64,000 bases of DNA from Mogibacterium sp. (GTDB taxonomy: Bacteria > Bacillota > Clostridia > Peptostreptococcales > Anaerovoracaceae): NCBI GenBank assembly GCA_017433975.1, contig JAFRGD010000025.1, positions 25,455 to 89,454 on the forward strand, in the 5' to 3' direction. Of this stretch, positions 49,895 to 58,511 are shown in pieces. Under the pieces are notes generated by a model, which saw only the letters and a list, made by a program, of their open reading frames with translations, had not been told where the DNA came from and did not search any database. How positions within the stretch are numbered: position 1 is the stretch's first letter; every line of letters starts with the position of its first letter. Made by a program: the position numbers and the translations under genes.

Positions 49895-52708
49895 ATGTAC
49901 GACAAGCTATTTGAAAAAGGCAAGATCGGTAATGTTGAGATCAAAAACCGCCTGGTCATGACCCCGATGGGCACCAACCTCGCGGAGCTCGACGGTACCG
50001 TCGGCCCTGGCATGCTCGCGTATTTCGAAGAGAGAGCCAAGGGCGGCTGCGGCCTGATCATGCCTGAAATCTGCCGTGTCAACGACGTACACGGCGCGGG
50101 CATGCTGCGTCAGATCTCCGCGACCAAGGACCTGCACATTCCTGGCCTTGCCAAGCTCGCGAGCACCGTTCACAAATACGGCGCCAAGATCTTCATCCAG
50201 CTCCACCACCCTGGCCGCGAGGGCTCCTCTGACCTGATCGGCGGTCAGCCATGCGTCTCCGCGTCCGACAGAATGTGCAAAGTCTCCATGCAGAAGACCC
50301 GTCCGCTGACGATCGATGAGATTCACGAACTCGTTGGCCAGTTCGGCGACGCAGCGCTCCGCTGCAAGAAGGCCGGCATCGACGGCATCGAGCTGCACTG
50401 CGCGCACGGCTACCTGCTCCAGCAGTTCCTCTCGCCGTACACCAACTTCCGCACGGACGAATACGGCGGCAGCTTCGAGAACCGCATGCGCATCGTACTC
50501 GAGATCATCGAGGACATCCGCAAGAAGTGCGGTCCGGACTACCCGCTCGGCTGCAGAGTCTCCGTCGTCGAGCTGCTCGACAAGATCGGCGTCACCGAGG
50601 ACCAGATCCGCATCCAGGACGGTGTCAAGATCTGCATGGTACTCGAGCAGGCAGGCGTCGACTTCATCGACGTCAGCTGCGCGCTCTACGAGACCGGCCT
50701 CATGGCCGTTGAGCCGATCTCCTTCCCACAGGGCTGGAGAAAAGACTTCATCAAGGCCGTCAAAGACCACGTCAACGTTCCGGTCATCGCGGTATCCTCG
50801 ATCCGTGACCCTGAGGTCGCTGAGGCGTTCCTCGAGGACGGCGTCGTCGACTTCGTCGGCATGGGCCGTTCATGGCTCGCAGATCCGGAATGGGGCAAGA
50901 AAGTTCAGGAAGGCCGCGTCAGCGAGCTCAAGAAGTGCATCAACTGCCTGCGCTGTTTCGAGACGCTGATGGGATGGAACGCACAGGCGATTCCGTTCCA
51001 GTGCGCTGTCAACCCTCGCACCTGCAACGAATGGAAATACGGCGACCTCGAGCCGGTTACCGAGCCGCGTAAAGTCGTCGTTGTCGGCGGCGGCCCTGGC
51101 GGCATGACCGCTGCAGAGACGCTCGCCAAGAGAGGCGTCAAGGTCACCCTGATCGACCGTCAGGAGGCTCTCGGCGGCACCGTCAACCTCGCGAAGAAAC
51201 CTCCGCTCAAAGAGAGAATGGAGTGGATCATGGATTACTTCAGAGACAGCTTTGACAAGCTCGGCGTTGACGTCCAGCTCGGCAAAGAGGTCACCGCGGA
51301 CGATATCGCCGCGCTCGAGCCAGACGCAGTCGTCCTCGCGACCGGCTCCAAGTCCATCATCCCGTCCTCGATCCCTGGCGTAGATGGCGACAACGTCTAC
51401 ACGATTGAAGAAGTCCTGACCGGCAAGAAGAACATCGCGGGCAAGTCCGTCGCGATGATCGGCGCGGGCCTCACGGGCCTCGAAGCCGGTGAATACCTCG
51501 GCGCGCAGGGCTGCAAGGTCATCTTCGTCGACATGCTCAAGGCTGCCGGCACCAACGCTTACAAGAACAACGTTCTTGACATCATGAGCAGACTCAACAA
51601 GATGGACATCGCATGGGCTCTCGGCCACGCGCTCAAAGAAATCCAGGCGGACGGCGTCGTCGTTGAGAACGTCGATACCAAGGAAGAGAAGAAGATCGAC
51701 GCTGAGGCCGTCGTCCTCTCGCTCGGCTACAGACCGGACCAGAGCCTCAAGGCTGCGCTCGAGGAGAAGGGTCTCCTGGTCAAGCTCGTCGGCTCCGCCA
51801 TCAAGGACGGCACGATCGGCCCAGCCACCACGACTGGTTATGAAGTCGGCGCAGAGCTCTTCAAGAAGCCTGCAAGGAGCTTCGTCATGCCGAAGGATGA
51901 GCTGATGAACTTCTGCAAGATCTCTTACATGAACGGCCAGGAAGGTATCTACCTCGCGTATACCACCTATCCGGAAGCCATTGAGAAGATCCTGCCGGCA
52001 CCGCTCAAGCCGTTCTCGATCCCGGTCGTTTCGGTTTCGTGCTGCCACATCAAGGACCCGTCCTTCGCGGACAACTACTATGAGACCATCATCGGTATCT
52101 ACTGCACGTACAACGGCCAGCTCGGTATGTACCCGGTGAGCATGCTGCTCGGCGGTGAGGGCGCTGAGATGGCGACCTACCTCGGCCGTGACAATTCGTC
52201 CTACGCCAAGAAGCTCGGCGCGGAGTTCGTCATCCGCAAGGGCGAGGACGGCATAGTCAACGTCGGCGTCACCAGACGCGGCGCGCAGGTCCTGAACGTC
52301 GAGATGCAGCTCGGTCAGTACAACCACCCGCTGACCCACCTGCTCTTCCAGGCGCCGGCTCCTGGCAAGGAGACCGCAGGCTCCGCATTCAACTTCCACT
52401 TCGACCGTCTGCCGGACGAGAACGGCGTCTGGGGTTACACCAACACCTGCCTCGTTTCGACGCTGATCAAGTACAAGTACGACGCGTGGACACCGGGCTA
52501 CATCAACAAACTCGAGCTCAACTCCACCACGGACGATCCTTGGGGCTGCCTGCCGGTCAACACCATCGTCGGCGGCGCGTATGCGGAGAACAACCTCCTC
52601 ATCACCAACCTCCGGAAGCTCGCGGACGTTGATCCAAAGCAGCTGATGCCTATGATCATGCCGGCATGGTATGACAAGACCACGTTCATGCAGACCGGAC
52701 GGAAATAA
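49895..52708 (+). CDS. Old Yellow Enzyme/enoate reductase fused to an acetoacetate decarboxylase-like domain
   Basis: A 937-residue cytosolic flavoprotein. Residues 1-340: FMN TIM barrel (FIQLHHPGREG; HCAHGYLLQQFLSPYTN). A [4Fe-4S] site follows with Cys348, 351, 354 and 370. Residues 390-640: FAD and NADH Rossmann domains (VVVGGGPGGMTAAE; MIGAGLTGLEAGEYL). So far this matches 2-enoate/2,4-dienoyl-CoA reductases of about 650-680 residues. The extra 658-937 resembles an acetoacetate decarboxylase fold (YTTYPEAIEKILPAPLKPF; YLGRDNSSYAKKLGAEF with a candidate Lys). AAAGGAGG precedes ATG 49895 by 7 bases. It reduces an unsaturated carbonyl compound; substrate and role of the tail are unknown. Confidence 0.85.
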   Translation: MYDKLFEKGKIGNVEIKNRLVMTPMGTNLAELDGTVGPGMLAYFEERAKGGCGLIMPEICRVNDVHGAGMLRQISATKDLHIPGLAKLASTVHKYGAKIFIQLHHPGREGSSDLIGGQPCVSASDRMCKVSMQKTRPLTIDEIHELVGQFGDAALRCKKAGIDGIELHCAHGYLLQQFLSPYTNFRTDEYGGSFENRMRIVLEIIEDIRKKCGPDYPLGCRVSVVELLDKIGVTEDQIRIQDGVKICMVLEQAGVDFIDVSCALYETGLMAVEPISFPQGWRKDFIKAVKDHVNVPVIAVSSIRDPEVAEAFLEDGVVDFVGMGRSWLADPEWGKKVQEGRVSELKKCINCLRCFETLMGWNAQAIPFQCAVNPRTCNEWKYGDLEPVTEPRKVVVVGGGPGGMTAAETLAKRGVKVTLIDRQEALGGTVNLAKKPPLKERMEWIMDYFRDSFDKLGVDVQLGKEVTADDIAALEPDAVVLATGSKSIIPSSIPGVDGDNVYTIEEVLTGKKNIAGKSVAMIGAGLTGLEAGEYLGAQGCKVIFVDMLKAAGTNAYKNNVLDIMSRLNKMDIAWALGHALKEIQADGVVVENVDTKEEKKIDAEAVVLSLGYRPDQSLKAALEEKGLLVKLVGSAIKDGTIGPATTTGYEVGAELFKKPARSFVMPKDELMNFCKISYMNGQEGIYLAYTTYPEAIEKILPAPLKPFSIPVVSVSCCHIKDPSFADNYYETIIGIYCTYNGQLGMYPVSMLLGGEGAEMATYLGRDNSSYAKKLGAEFVIRKGEDGIVNVGVTRRGAQVLNVEMQLGQYNHPLTHLLFQAPAPGKETAGSAFNFHFDRLPDENGVWGYTNTCLVSTLIKYKYDAWTPGYINKLELNSTTDDPWGCLPVNTIVGGAYAENNLLITNLRKLADVDPKQLMPMIMPAWYDKTTFMQTGRK

Positions 52709-52724
52709 TCTGTTCGCATCATTT

Positions 52725-52752
52725 GACGGCGCGCCGGTTTCGGCGTGCCGTC
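52725..52752 (+). promoter_or_regulatory. Intercistronic hairpin
   Basis: GACGGCGCGCC / GGCGTGCCGTC, eleven pairs with one G-U and a six-base loop, lies between the OYE fusion and SDR genes. The following TTCATC is too poor for full termination, so partial attenuation or 3'-end protection is likely. Confidence 0.6.
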
Positions 52753-52795
52753 TTCATCAAAAGCACCACTGTATAACAACAAGGAGGAGCAAAAA

Positions 52796-53680
52796 ATGAA
52801 GGATTTTAAAGGAAGAGTAGCCATCATCACCGGCGCTGCGTACGGCTTCGGTAACGAATTCGTCAAGCAGGCGGCGAAGCGCGGCATGAAGATCGTCGCG
52901 GTCGACATCATGGGCGACAAGCTCCAGGAGGTCGGCCCGATGGCAATGGAACTCGGCGCCGAAGACGTCACCCTGATCACGGCGGACGTCGGCATTTACG
53001 AAGAGACCGAAAGAGTCGTCAAGACCACGCTCGAGAAGTACGGCCAGATCGACCTTCTGATGAACAACGCGGGCATCGCGATCCCTGGCGACGGCATCAA
53101 CCTGCCGCTCCGCGACTGGGATTGGATCGTTCAGACCAACCTGATGTCCCACGTCTATTTCATGCGCCAGGTCATTCCGGTCATGAAAGCCCAGGGCACG
53201 CACTGCAACATCATGAACACCTGCTCCGTTGCGGGCGTCATCAACTTCGTCGGCATGGTACCGTACTACACGGTCAAGCACGCCGCCGTCGCGCTGGCTG
53301 AAAGCACCAACTACGAGCTCCAGGCCATGGGCGCGGACATCGCGATGGGCGTCTTCTGCCCGGGCTATGTCCAGACCAACCTCGACCACAGCGAGGAGTA
53401 CCGTCCGGCGAGATTCCGGGACGACTCCGACCCATACTATCAGAGCGAGGAGTTCTTCAAGGGCCAGGCGGCCGCCAAGTACGTCATCGAGACCGGCGCA
53501 CCAAACGACATCTACGGCGATCTGGTCTTCAAGGCGATTGAGGAAGACGAGTTCTACGTCCTGCCGCACGTCATGTACGACGGCATCCTCAAAATCCAGA
53601 CCGGCGAAAAGGTCCAGAGAAAGACCCCGAACATCCACGAGCTCCAGGCGATGATCGCAGCCGCAAAGGCCGCGAAATAA
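52796..53680 (+). CDS. Short-chain dehydrogenase/reductase
   Basis: A 294-residue NAD(P)-dependent oxidoreductase. The cofactor motif TGAAYGFG, NNAG, and the catalytic Ser and Tyr-x-x-x-Lys in TCSVAGVINFVGMVPYYTVK are intact; an acidic Asp after the second strand (VAVDIMG) favours NAD. The C-terminal 90 residues are longer than in minimal SDRs. AAGGAGG lies 8 bases before ATG 52796. Position behind the OYE fusion suggests that it reduces or oxidises the same carbonyl compound. Confidence 0.92.
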   Translation: MKDFKGRVAIITGAAYGFGNEFVKQAAKRGMKIVAVDIMGDKLQEVGPMAMELGAEDVTLITADVGIYEETERVVKTTLEKYGQIDLLMNNAGIAIPGDGINLPLRDWDWIVQTNLMSHVYFMRQVIPVMKAQGTHCNIMNTCSVAGVINFVGMVPYYTVKHAAVALAESTNYELQAMGADIAMGVFCPGYVQTNLDHSEEYRPARFRDDSDPYYQSEEFFKGQAAAKYVIETGAPNDIYGDLVFKAIEEDEFYVLPHVMYDGILKIQTGEKVQRKTPNIHELQAMIAAAKAAK

Positions 53681-53702
53681 ACCGCTTCCGGCACCGCGAC
53701 AA

Positions 53703-53728
53703 AAGGCCCGCTCCGGCGGGTCTTTTTA
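53703..53728 (+). terminator. Terminator after the SDR gene
   Basis: GGCCCGC-TCCG-GCGGGTC stem followed by TTTTTATT. Confidence 0.85.
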
Positions 53729-53743
53729 TTGCCGCCGCGTAAA

Positions 53744-53772
53744 TTGACACCGGCGGTTTTCTGTATTACAAT
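53744..53772 (+). promoter_or_regulatory. Sigma-A promoter of mgtE
   Basis: TTGACA (53744-53749), 17-base spacer, TACAAT (53767-53772). The leader is only about 30 bases, too short for a magnesium riboswitch. Confidence 0.85.
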
Positions 53773-53807
53773 TATTTGAATAGACTACAAAGAGAGGGGG
53801 AACGGGT

Positions 53808-55187
53808 ATGGCAGATTATAGTGTGACACTCGAGGCAATGCTCAAGACATTGCTGGAAGAAAAAAAATACTCGACGCTCAAAGACGTCCTGATTACGATG
53901 AACCCTGCGGACGTCGCGCTCGCTTTTGAAGAAATCGACGACGAGCGAATACCTCTCATGTTTCGGTTGCTGCCGAAGGACATGGCGGCCGAGACCTTTG
54001 TTGAGATGGACCCGGACCTGCAGGAGCTTCTGATCAAAGGCTTCTCGGACTACGAGCTGCGCGAGGTCGTGGACGAACTCGCGGCGGACGACGCGGCTGA
54101 CCTGATTGAGGAAATGCCTGCCAACGTCGTCAAGCGTGTCCTCTCCAGCGTCGACCCGGACTTCCGTAAGCAGATCAATGACATTCTGAGATATCCGGAG
54201 GACTCCGCGGGGTCGATCATGACCACCGAGTACGTCACGCTCCGCGAGGACATGACCGTCGAGGACGCGATCGCCAAGATCCGGCGCGTCGCCCTCGACA
54301 AGGAGACGGTCTACACGTTATACGTAACGGACCGCCGGACTCTCGTCGGTATCGTATCCCTCAAGGACCTCCTCCTCGTCTCCAATGACTCCACGCTCAT
54401 CGGCGACATCATGGATACGAACTTCATCTGCGTCAACACCCAAGACGACAGTGAAGAAGTCTCTCAGAAACTGAAACGATACAACTTCCTCGCCCTCCCG
54501 GTCGTCGACAACGAGAACCGCATGGTCGGTATCGTCACGTTCGACGACGCGATGGACGTCATCGAAGAAGGGGCCACCGAGGATATCGAGATCATGGCCG
54601 GTATGACGCCGTCCGGCGGCAAGACGTACTACCGCTCCACCCCGTTCGACCTCTTCAAGCAGAGGATCCCGTGGCTGATGCTCCTCATGATCTCGGCCAC
54701 GTTCACCGGCATGATCATCAATCACTTCGAATCCGCGCTCGCGACCCAGGTCGTGCTGACGGCCTTCATCCCGATGCTGATGGACACCGGCGGTAACTCC
54801 GGCTCACAGTCCTCCGTTACCGTCATCCGTGCGCTCTCGCTGGACGAGCTCGAGTTCGAAGACCTCCCGGTCGTCATCTGGAAAGAGATCCGCACCTCCG
54901 TCCTCTGCGGCGTGTGCCTCGCGGCGGCCTGCTTCGTCAAAATCATGCTGATCGACCGGATGCTGCTCGGCAACACCGACGTGACCATCCCGGTCGCGGC
55001 CGTGGTCTGCGCGACGCTCGCGGTCACCGTCCTGCTCGCCAAGACGATCGGCTGCACGCTCCCGATGATCGCCAAGAAGCTCGGCTTCGACCCGGCGGTC
55101 ATGGCGAGCCCGTTCATCACCACCGCCGTCGACGCACTGTCGCTGCTGGTGTACTTCCGCATCTCGACCGCCCTGCTGTTCCGGTAA
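53808..55187 (+). CDS. mgtE: Magnesium transporter MgtE
   Basis: Mg2+ channel/transporter, 459 residues, usual length. The order is an N-terminal helical domain (PADVALAFEEIDDERIPLMF, about 1-130), two CBS domains (about 135-255; MTTEYVTLREDMTVEDAI, FLALPVVDNENRMVGIVT), a plug helix and five membrane helices (280-459; TAFIPMLMDTGGNSGSQSS is the conserved pore region). Cytosolic Mg binding to the N and CBS domains closes the pore. It has its own promoter, a GGGGGAACGGGT-spaced ribosome site and a terminator; a GGGACGGTTCC repeat pair follows the stop. Confidence 0.96.
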   Translation: MADYSVTLEAMLKTLLEEKKYSTLKDVLITMNPADVALAFEEIDDERIPLMFRLLPKDMAAETFVEMDPDLQELLIKGFSDYELREVVDELAADDAADLIEEMPANVVKRVLSSVDPDFRKQINDILRYPEDSAGSIMTTEYVTLREDMTVEDAIAKIRRVALDKETVYTLYVTDRRTLVGIVSLKDLLLVSNDSTLIGDIMDTNFICVNTQDDSEEVSQKLKRYNFLALPVVDNENRMVGIVTFDDAMDVIEEGATEDIEIMAGMTPSGGKTYYRSTPFDLFKQRIPWLMLLMISATFTGMIINHFESALATQVVLTAFIPMLMDTGGNSGSQSSVTVIRALSLDELEFEDLPVVIWKEIRTSVLCGVCLAAACFVKIMLIDRMLLGNTDVTIPVAAVVCATLAVTVLLAKTIGCTLPMIAKKLGFDPAVMASPFITTAVDALSLLVYFRISTALLFR

Positions 55188-55209
55188 TCCGCGCGGTCCG
55201 GGAGCCCTG

Positions 55210-55260
55210 GTGAAATCGGGGACGGTTCCGGTGAAAACAGGGACGGTTCCGGGTTTCATC
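55210..55260 (+). repeat. Tandem GGGACGGTTCC repeat behind mgtE
   Basis: Two copies of GGTGAAA(A)-N-GGGACGGTTCC lie head to tail. The second 31-base copy (55230-55260) matches the repeat after the VWA gene at 32919-32949 with one difference, in the same orientation relative to its gene. Confidence 0.7.
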
Positions 55261-55277
55261 TAAACTGGTTTAATAAA

Positions 55278-55312
55278 ACAAAAGACGGACCATCGGTCCG
55301 TCTTATTTGTTT
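55278..55312 (+). terminator. Bidirectional terminator between mgtE and butyrate kinase
   Basis: AAGACGGACC-ATC-GGTCCGTCTT, a perfect ten-pair stem with T-rich flanks on both strands. Confidence 0.9.
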
Positions 55313-55411
55313 GTCCGTTCTGTCTGCGAATTGTTGTCAGCAAGTCCGAATCTTGCGGCCCCAGCCTTGCTCTGCTGCGGCGCGATCCCTGCTCCGCCGC
55401 TCCCCGGAGCG

Positions 55412-56473
55412 TTACTCCACGCGCTCAAACACGTTATAGCCTTCTTCGCCCTTGAGGATGCGCAGGCCGCCCATCGCGAGGGACCGCATCTCGTCTTCGC
55501 CCGGATAAGCGACGACCGGCGCGATGAACGAAACGAGTTCGCTCATCTTGTTGACGTAGTATTTGTTGTGCGCGATGCCGCCGGTGAGGACGATCGCTTC
55601 GACGTCGCCGGCGACGACAACTGCCAGCTTGCCGACGCACTTTGCGACGGTCATGATCATCGCATCGTAGATCTCCTTGGCGTATTCGTCACCCGCGTAC
55701 ATCCGCCGCTCGACCTCGAGCACGTTGTTTGTCCCGAGGTAGCCCATGATGCCGCTCGCGGTGCGGAGTTTTTTCTTAAAGCCCTGCGGGTCCTTGGTGA
55801 CCGCCGCGATGACCTCGTCGAGCGGCAGCGCGCCGGACCTCTCCGGTGCGATCGGGCCGTCGTTGTTGTTGATCATGTCCTGGCGGATGCCGTCCTTGAA
55901 GACCGCCGCCGAAGCCCCGCCGCCCATGTGGACGACGATGATGCTGACGTCCTTGAGGGTCTTGCCGCGGTCCGTCGCGTATTTCATCGCGGTTGCGCGG
56001 ATGTTGAGGTTGTGGCCCGTGCCACGGCGCTTCATCTCCGGAAGGCCGGTGTAGCGGATCTTGTCCGGGATGTCGTCGGCGCAGACCGCGTCGTAGATGT
56101 ACGCCGGAACGCCGTCCGCGCGGCCGATCTCGTCCGCGATCAGCGCGCCGAGGTTGGACGCGTGCTCTCCGGCCGGCTTGTTCTTGAGCTGCCAGAGCAT
56201 GTCGTCGTTGACGATGTAACCGCCCGTCTTGAGCGGCGGCAGGATGCCGCCCCGCGCCATGATGACGTCAAAGTCCGACGGTTTGAAGCCGGACCGCTCG
56301 AGCGCCGGCCGGATCTTGGCCATCCGGTAATCCAGCTGGTCCGCGATCTTTTCAAACGGAGCGAGCTCCTCCATGCTGTGCGTTACGCTCTCCTGGAAGA
56401 CCTTTTCCTCGTCTTCGTACACTGCAAGCTTGGTCGAAGTCGACCCCGGGTTAATGACCAAAAGTCTGTACAT
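55412..56473 (-). CDS. buk: Butyrate kinase
   Basis: Converts butyryl phosphate and ADP to butyrate and ATP, or the reverse; ASKHA (acetokinase) fold, 353 residues, usual length. VINPGSTSTKLAVYEDE at the N-terminus binds phosphate; MARGGILPPLKTGGY, VHMGGGASAAVF and VLTGGIAHNKYYVNKM are family motifs. Branched-chain and other acyl kinases share them. GGAG lies 8 bases before the ATG. It has its own promoter at 56530-56558. No phosphotransbutyrylase gene is adjacent. Confidence 0.95.
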   Translation of the reverse strand: MYRLLVINPGSTSTKLAVYEDEEKVFQESVTHSMEELAPFEKIADQLDYRMAKIRPALERSGFKPSDFDVIMARGGILPPLKTGGYIVNDDMLWQLKNKPAGEHASNLGALIADEIGRADGVPAYIYDAVCADDIPDKIRYTGLPEMKRRGTGHNLNIRATAMKYATDRGKTLKDVSIIVVHMGGGASAAVFKDGIRQDMINNNDGPIAPERSGALPLDEVIAAVTKDPQGFKKKLRTASGIMGYLGTNNVLEVERRMYAGDEYAKEIYDAMIMTVAKCVGKLAVVVAGDVEAIVLTGGIAHNKYYVNKMSELVSFIAPVVAYPGEDEMRSLAMGGLRILKGEEGYNVFERVE

Positions 56474-56529
56474 GTTTTTCTCTCCTGATAATAGTTTATT
56501 ATTGCGTTATTTAATTGCCTACAAAAGGG

Positions 56530-56558
56530 ATTATATCATATATGCTTCTGTCAGACAA
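56530..56558 (-). promoter_or_regulatory. Promoter of the butyrate kinase gene
   Basis: Minus-strand TTGTCT (56553-56558), 17-base spacer ending in TGA, then TATAAT (56530-56535): an extended -10 promoter with a leader of about 50 bases. Confidence 0.75.
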
Positions 56559-56689
56559 ACCGATACCACACTTTCCGCGCATAAATGTAGTGTTGTTTTC
56601 TTTTATATCTACAATATCTTCCGTTTTTCGGACTGCTTCTGTGGTTCGAATTCTTTGTTTAAAAACAAATGCACGACGCCGTGAGGATA

Positions 56690-57667
56690 ATGTCGGATTA
56701 TAAACTTTGTGATTTGTGCTTTCCTGAAACATCGGATATGCTTTTCTTACCCGGGTTTGTTTTTCATCGCTGTTATCATCCGCACACGATATTGGGAGAG
56801 AGGGTCTATCCTATGGACAACGCAGAGGTTGCTTATGATAAATACAGTTACTTGAGCGTCATCAACTTTATGACCGGATTAAAACGTCAGCTGGAATTAA
56901 GCCTGAAGTTCTATTCTTCCGTTCATGCAAAGCGCTCCGATTACAGCGATTACTGTTTAAGTGCTTCGCGCAAAGGGAGATACCTTTATTACACAAAAGT
57001 CAACACAAAGACGCAGAAACGCGATTATCTTGGCAAAAGCCATCTTCCTGAGGTTTCCGCAATCAAGGAGTACCGCGTCTCTGGAGAAATGCTTTCTGCG
57101 ATTCAACACAATCTCAATTTGATGACATTGTTTCTGAATGGGTTTCTTGACATCTCAATGGATGCAATTTCCGCCAGATTGCCGATGGCATATCGTATGG
57201 ACTCCATCGCGCCGGTTTCCGATAACCGAACAGGTAATTCCTGGAAAGAGAAAATGCTGAAAAAGAAAGCTACCTATCCGCCTTATCGGCCGGAAGGACT
57301 GATACACCGAGCCATAGATGGGACTTTGGTCAGGAGCAAATCCGAGGCATTAATTTACAATCAGCTGACGCTTCATAACATTACATTCATCTATGAAATG
57401 CCTATGGAAATCGGTGGAGTACTGCTGCACCCGGACTTTACCATTCTTTGCGAGGACGGGACAATCCTGCTTTGGGAACATCAAGGCCGCATGGATAAGG
57501 AACAATATCAAAAGGATCATAGTAATCGGCTATCATTATATATTAGTGATAATTATGTCCCCGGCATAAACCTATTGCTGTCATACGAAGACAAACGAGG
57601 AAATATTGACACCCAATCTATCGAGCAGATGATACAAATTTACATTATTCATCGGAATCAGTTTTGA
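56690..57667 (+). CDS. Unknown protein with PD-(D/E)XK nuclease-like C-terminal domain
   Basis: A 325-residue protein. The C-terminal third has a nuclease-like layout: Glu in RSKSEALIYNQL, Asp in LHPDFTILCEDG and the E-x-Q of LLWEHQGRMD, followed by the YQKDHSNRLSLYISDNY helix, as in small PD-(D/E)XK proteins common in Bacillota. The N-terminal part (RQLELSLKFYSSVHAKRSDY; TKTQKRDYLGKSHLPEV) is basic. The gene is far more AT-rich than its surroundings, a sign of transfer. ATG 56690 follows GAGG closely; ATG 56669 is an alternative. It precedes another AT-rich unknown gene by 37 bases. DNA-end processing or defence is possible. Confidence 0.7.
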   Translation: MSDYKLCDLCFPETSDMLFLPGFVFHRCYHPHTILGERVYPMDNAEVAYDKYSYLSVINFMTGLKRQLELSLKFYSSVHAKRSDYSDYCLSASRKGRYLYYTKVNTKTQKRDYLGKSHLPEVSAIKEYRVSGEMLSAIQHNLNLMTLFLNGFLDISMDAISARLPMAYRMDSIAPVSDNRTGNSWKEKMLKKKATYPPYRPEGLIHRAIDGTLVRSKSEALIYNQLTLHNITFIYEMPMEIGGVLLHPDFTILCEDGTILLWEHQGRMDKEQYQKDHSNRLSLYISDNYVPGINLLLSYEDKRGNIDTQSIEQMIQIYIIHRNQF

Positions 57668-57704
57668 GCACTCAGTAAAAATTAGAAAAGGAGGAATCAT
57701 AAAA

Positions 57705-58094
57705 ATGGGATGTTGGATGCGTTCAAAAGACAGATTAGTGGTTGTCCCGGAGCCAACCGACGATTTGTTGATTGAGTTCCAGATTTTCAGCAAAACAACA
57801 AATCCATATGCTTACATGGATGAAACTTTTCCTAACACATGGTTCTTTGACAAGGACAACCATTTAGCTTGTGCTGCTGGCAAATTTGCTGAACCCAGCA
57901 TATGGCTCAAGTGTATGACCAATTCATTTTTCAATCCGCGGGGCTACCGTTTGATTGGAGATGTCTGTTTTATTGGAGAAGAAGACGACAATCTCTTTGA
58001 CAATTCTATTTGTGAAGAATACCATGCTTGGAAAAAGCGGGTTGCTGCTCTTATAAAGGACAAGTACCCGAACTCTTGGCATCGTTATTGTTGA
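57705..58094 (+). CDS. Unknown protein in the AT-rich island
   Basis: A 129-residue soluble protein rich in aromatic residues (YAYMDETFPNTWFFDKDNHL, EEYHAWKKRVAALIKDKYP) and with an acidic centre. No family is recognised. AAAAGGAGG lies about 10 bases before the ATG, a strong site. Base composition matches the preceding nuclease-like gene and differs from the chromosome, so the two probably arrived together. It is followed by an AT-rich hairpin resembling a terminator and by the repeat array at 58240-58465. Confidence 0.7.
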   Translation: MGCWMRSKDRLVVVPEPTDDLLIEFQIFSKTTNPYAYMDETFPNTWFFDKDNHLACAAGKFAEPSIWLKCMTNSFFNPRGYRLIGDVCFIGEEDDNLFDNSICEEYHAWKKRVAALIKDKYPNSWHRYC

Positions 58095-58177
58095 TAGGTA
58101 GAATGATTTGACTGCGTGCGAACGAAGCATGGATTATTGCAGCTGAAAACCTCGCTCGCAAATGAACAGATAAAAGA

Positions 58178-58232
58178 GAAACACTTTATGATAATGTAAT
58201 TCCGCATTTCATAAAGCGTTTCTATTTTCATT
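58178..58232 (+). terminator. AT-rich terminator-like hairpin
   Basis: GAAACACTTTATGA (58178-58191) pairs with TCATAAAGCGTTTC (58209-58222), 14 pairs with one G-U, followed by TATTTTCATT. It closes the island's gene pair on the + strand. Confidence 0.65.
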
Positions 58233-58239
58233 AACAGTG

Positions 58240-58465
58240 TTTCCTCAAAAGATGACTAACGTCGCTCCTGTGATGAAAAACCAAATATTTCCAGCATCTA
58301 TTTTCCTCATAAAACAAGCATCGTCGTTTCTGTGAGGAAAATTCCTCGCTCGCCACTTTCATTTTTCCTCATTTAGTAATAATACTTGCTCTTGTGAGGA
58401 AATGTTGCCTTTCAAAGACTATTTCTTCCTCATAAATCGAAGTTTTCAACACATATGAGGAAAAA
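58240..58465. repeat. Array of eight TTTCCTCA motifs in alternating orientation, 30-31 bp apart
   Basis: TTTCCTCA-type sites begin near 58240, 58301, 58362 and 58425, and the reverse form TGAGGAAA near 58271 (TGATGAAA), 58332, 58394 and 58456. Successive sites are about 30-32 bases apart, so the array equals four hairpin units with a 61-62-base period. Intervening sequences of about 20 bases are all different. It is not a gene. Confidence 0.65.
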
Positions 58466-58511
58466 CCTTCGAAAGAAAACGCGATGTGGGTTTCTGGTGC
58501 TGAAATTAGTG

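Larger units (their letters stand above)
58095..58511. other. AT-rich non-coding stretch
   Basis: No plausible gene is seen in these 417 bases. They contain a terminator-like hairpin (58178-58232), a direct repeat of CCTCGCTCGC (58150 and 58344) and the array of alternating motifs at 58240-58465. Composition returns to genome-typical GC only after about 58510. Confidence 0.7.

Noticed and set aside
53773..53807. Magnesium riboswitch (M-box) upstream of mgtE
   Set aside because: The promoter leaves a leader of only about 30 bases, too short for an M-box.
58240..58465. CRISPR array
   Set aside because: The motif is only 8-10 bases, imperfect, and alternates in orientation; no cas gene is in the window.
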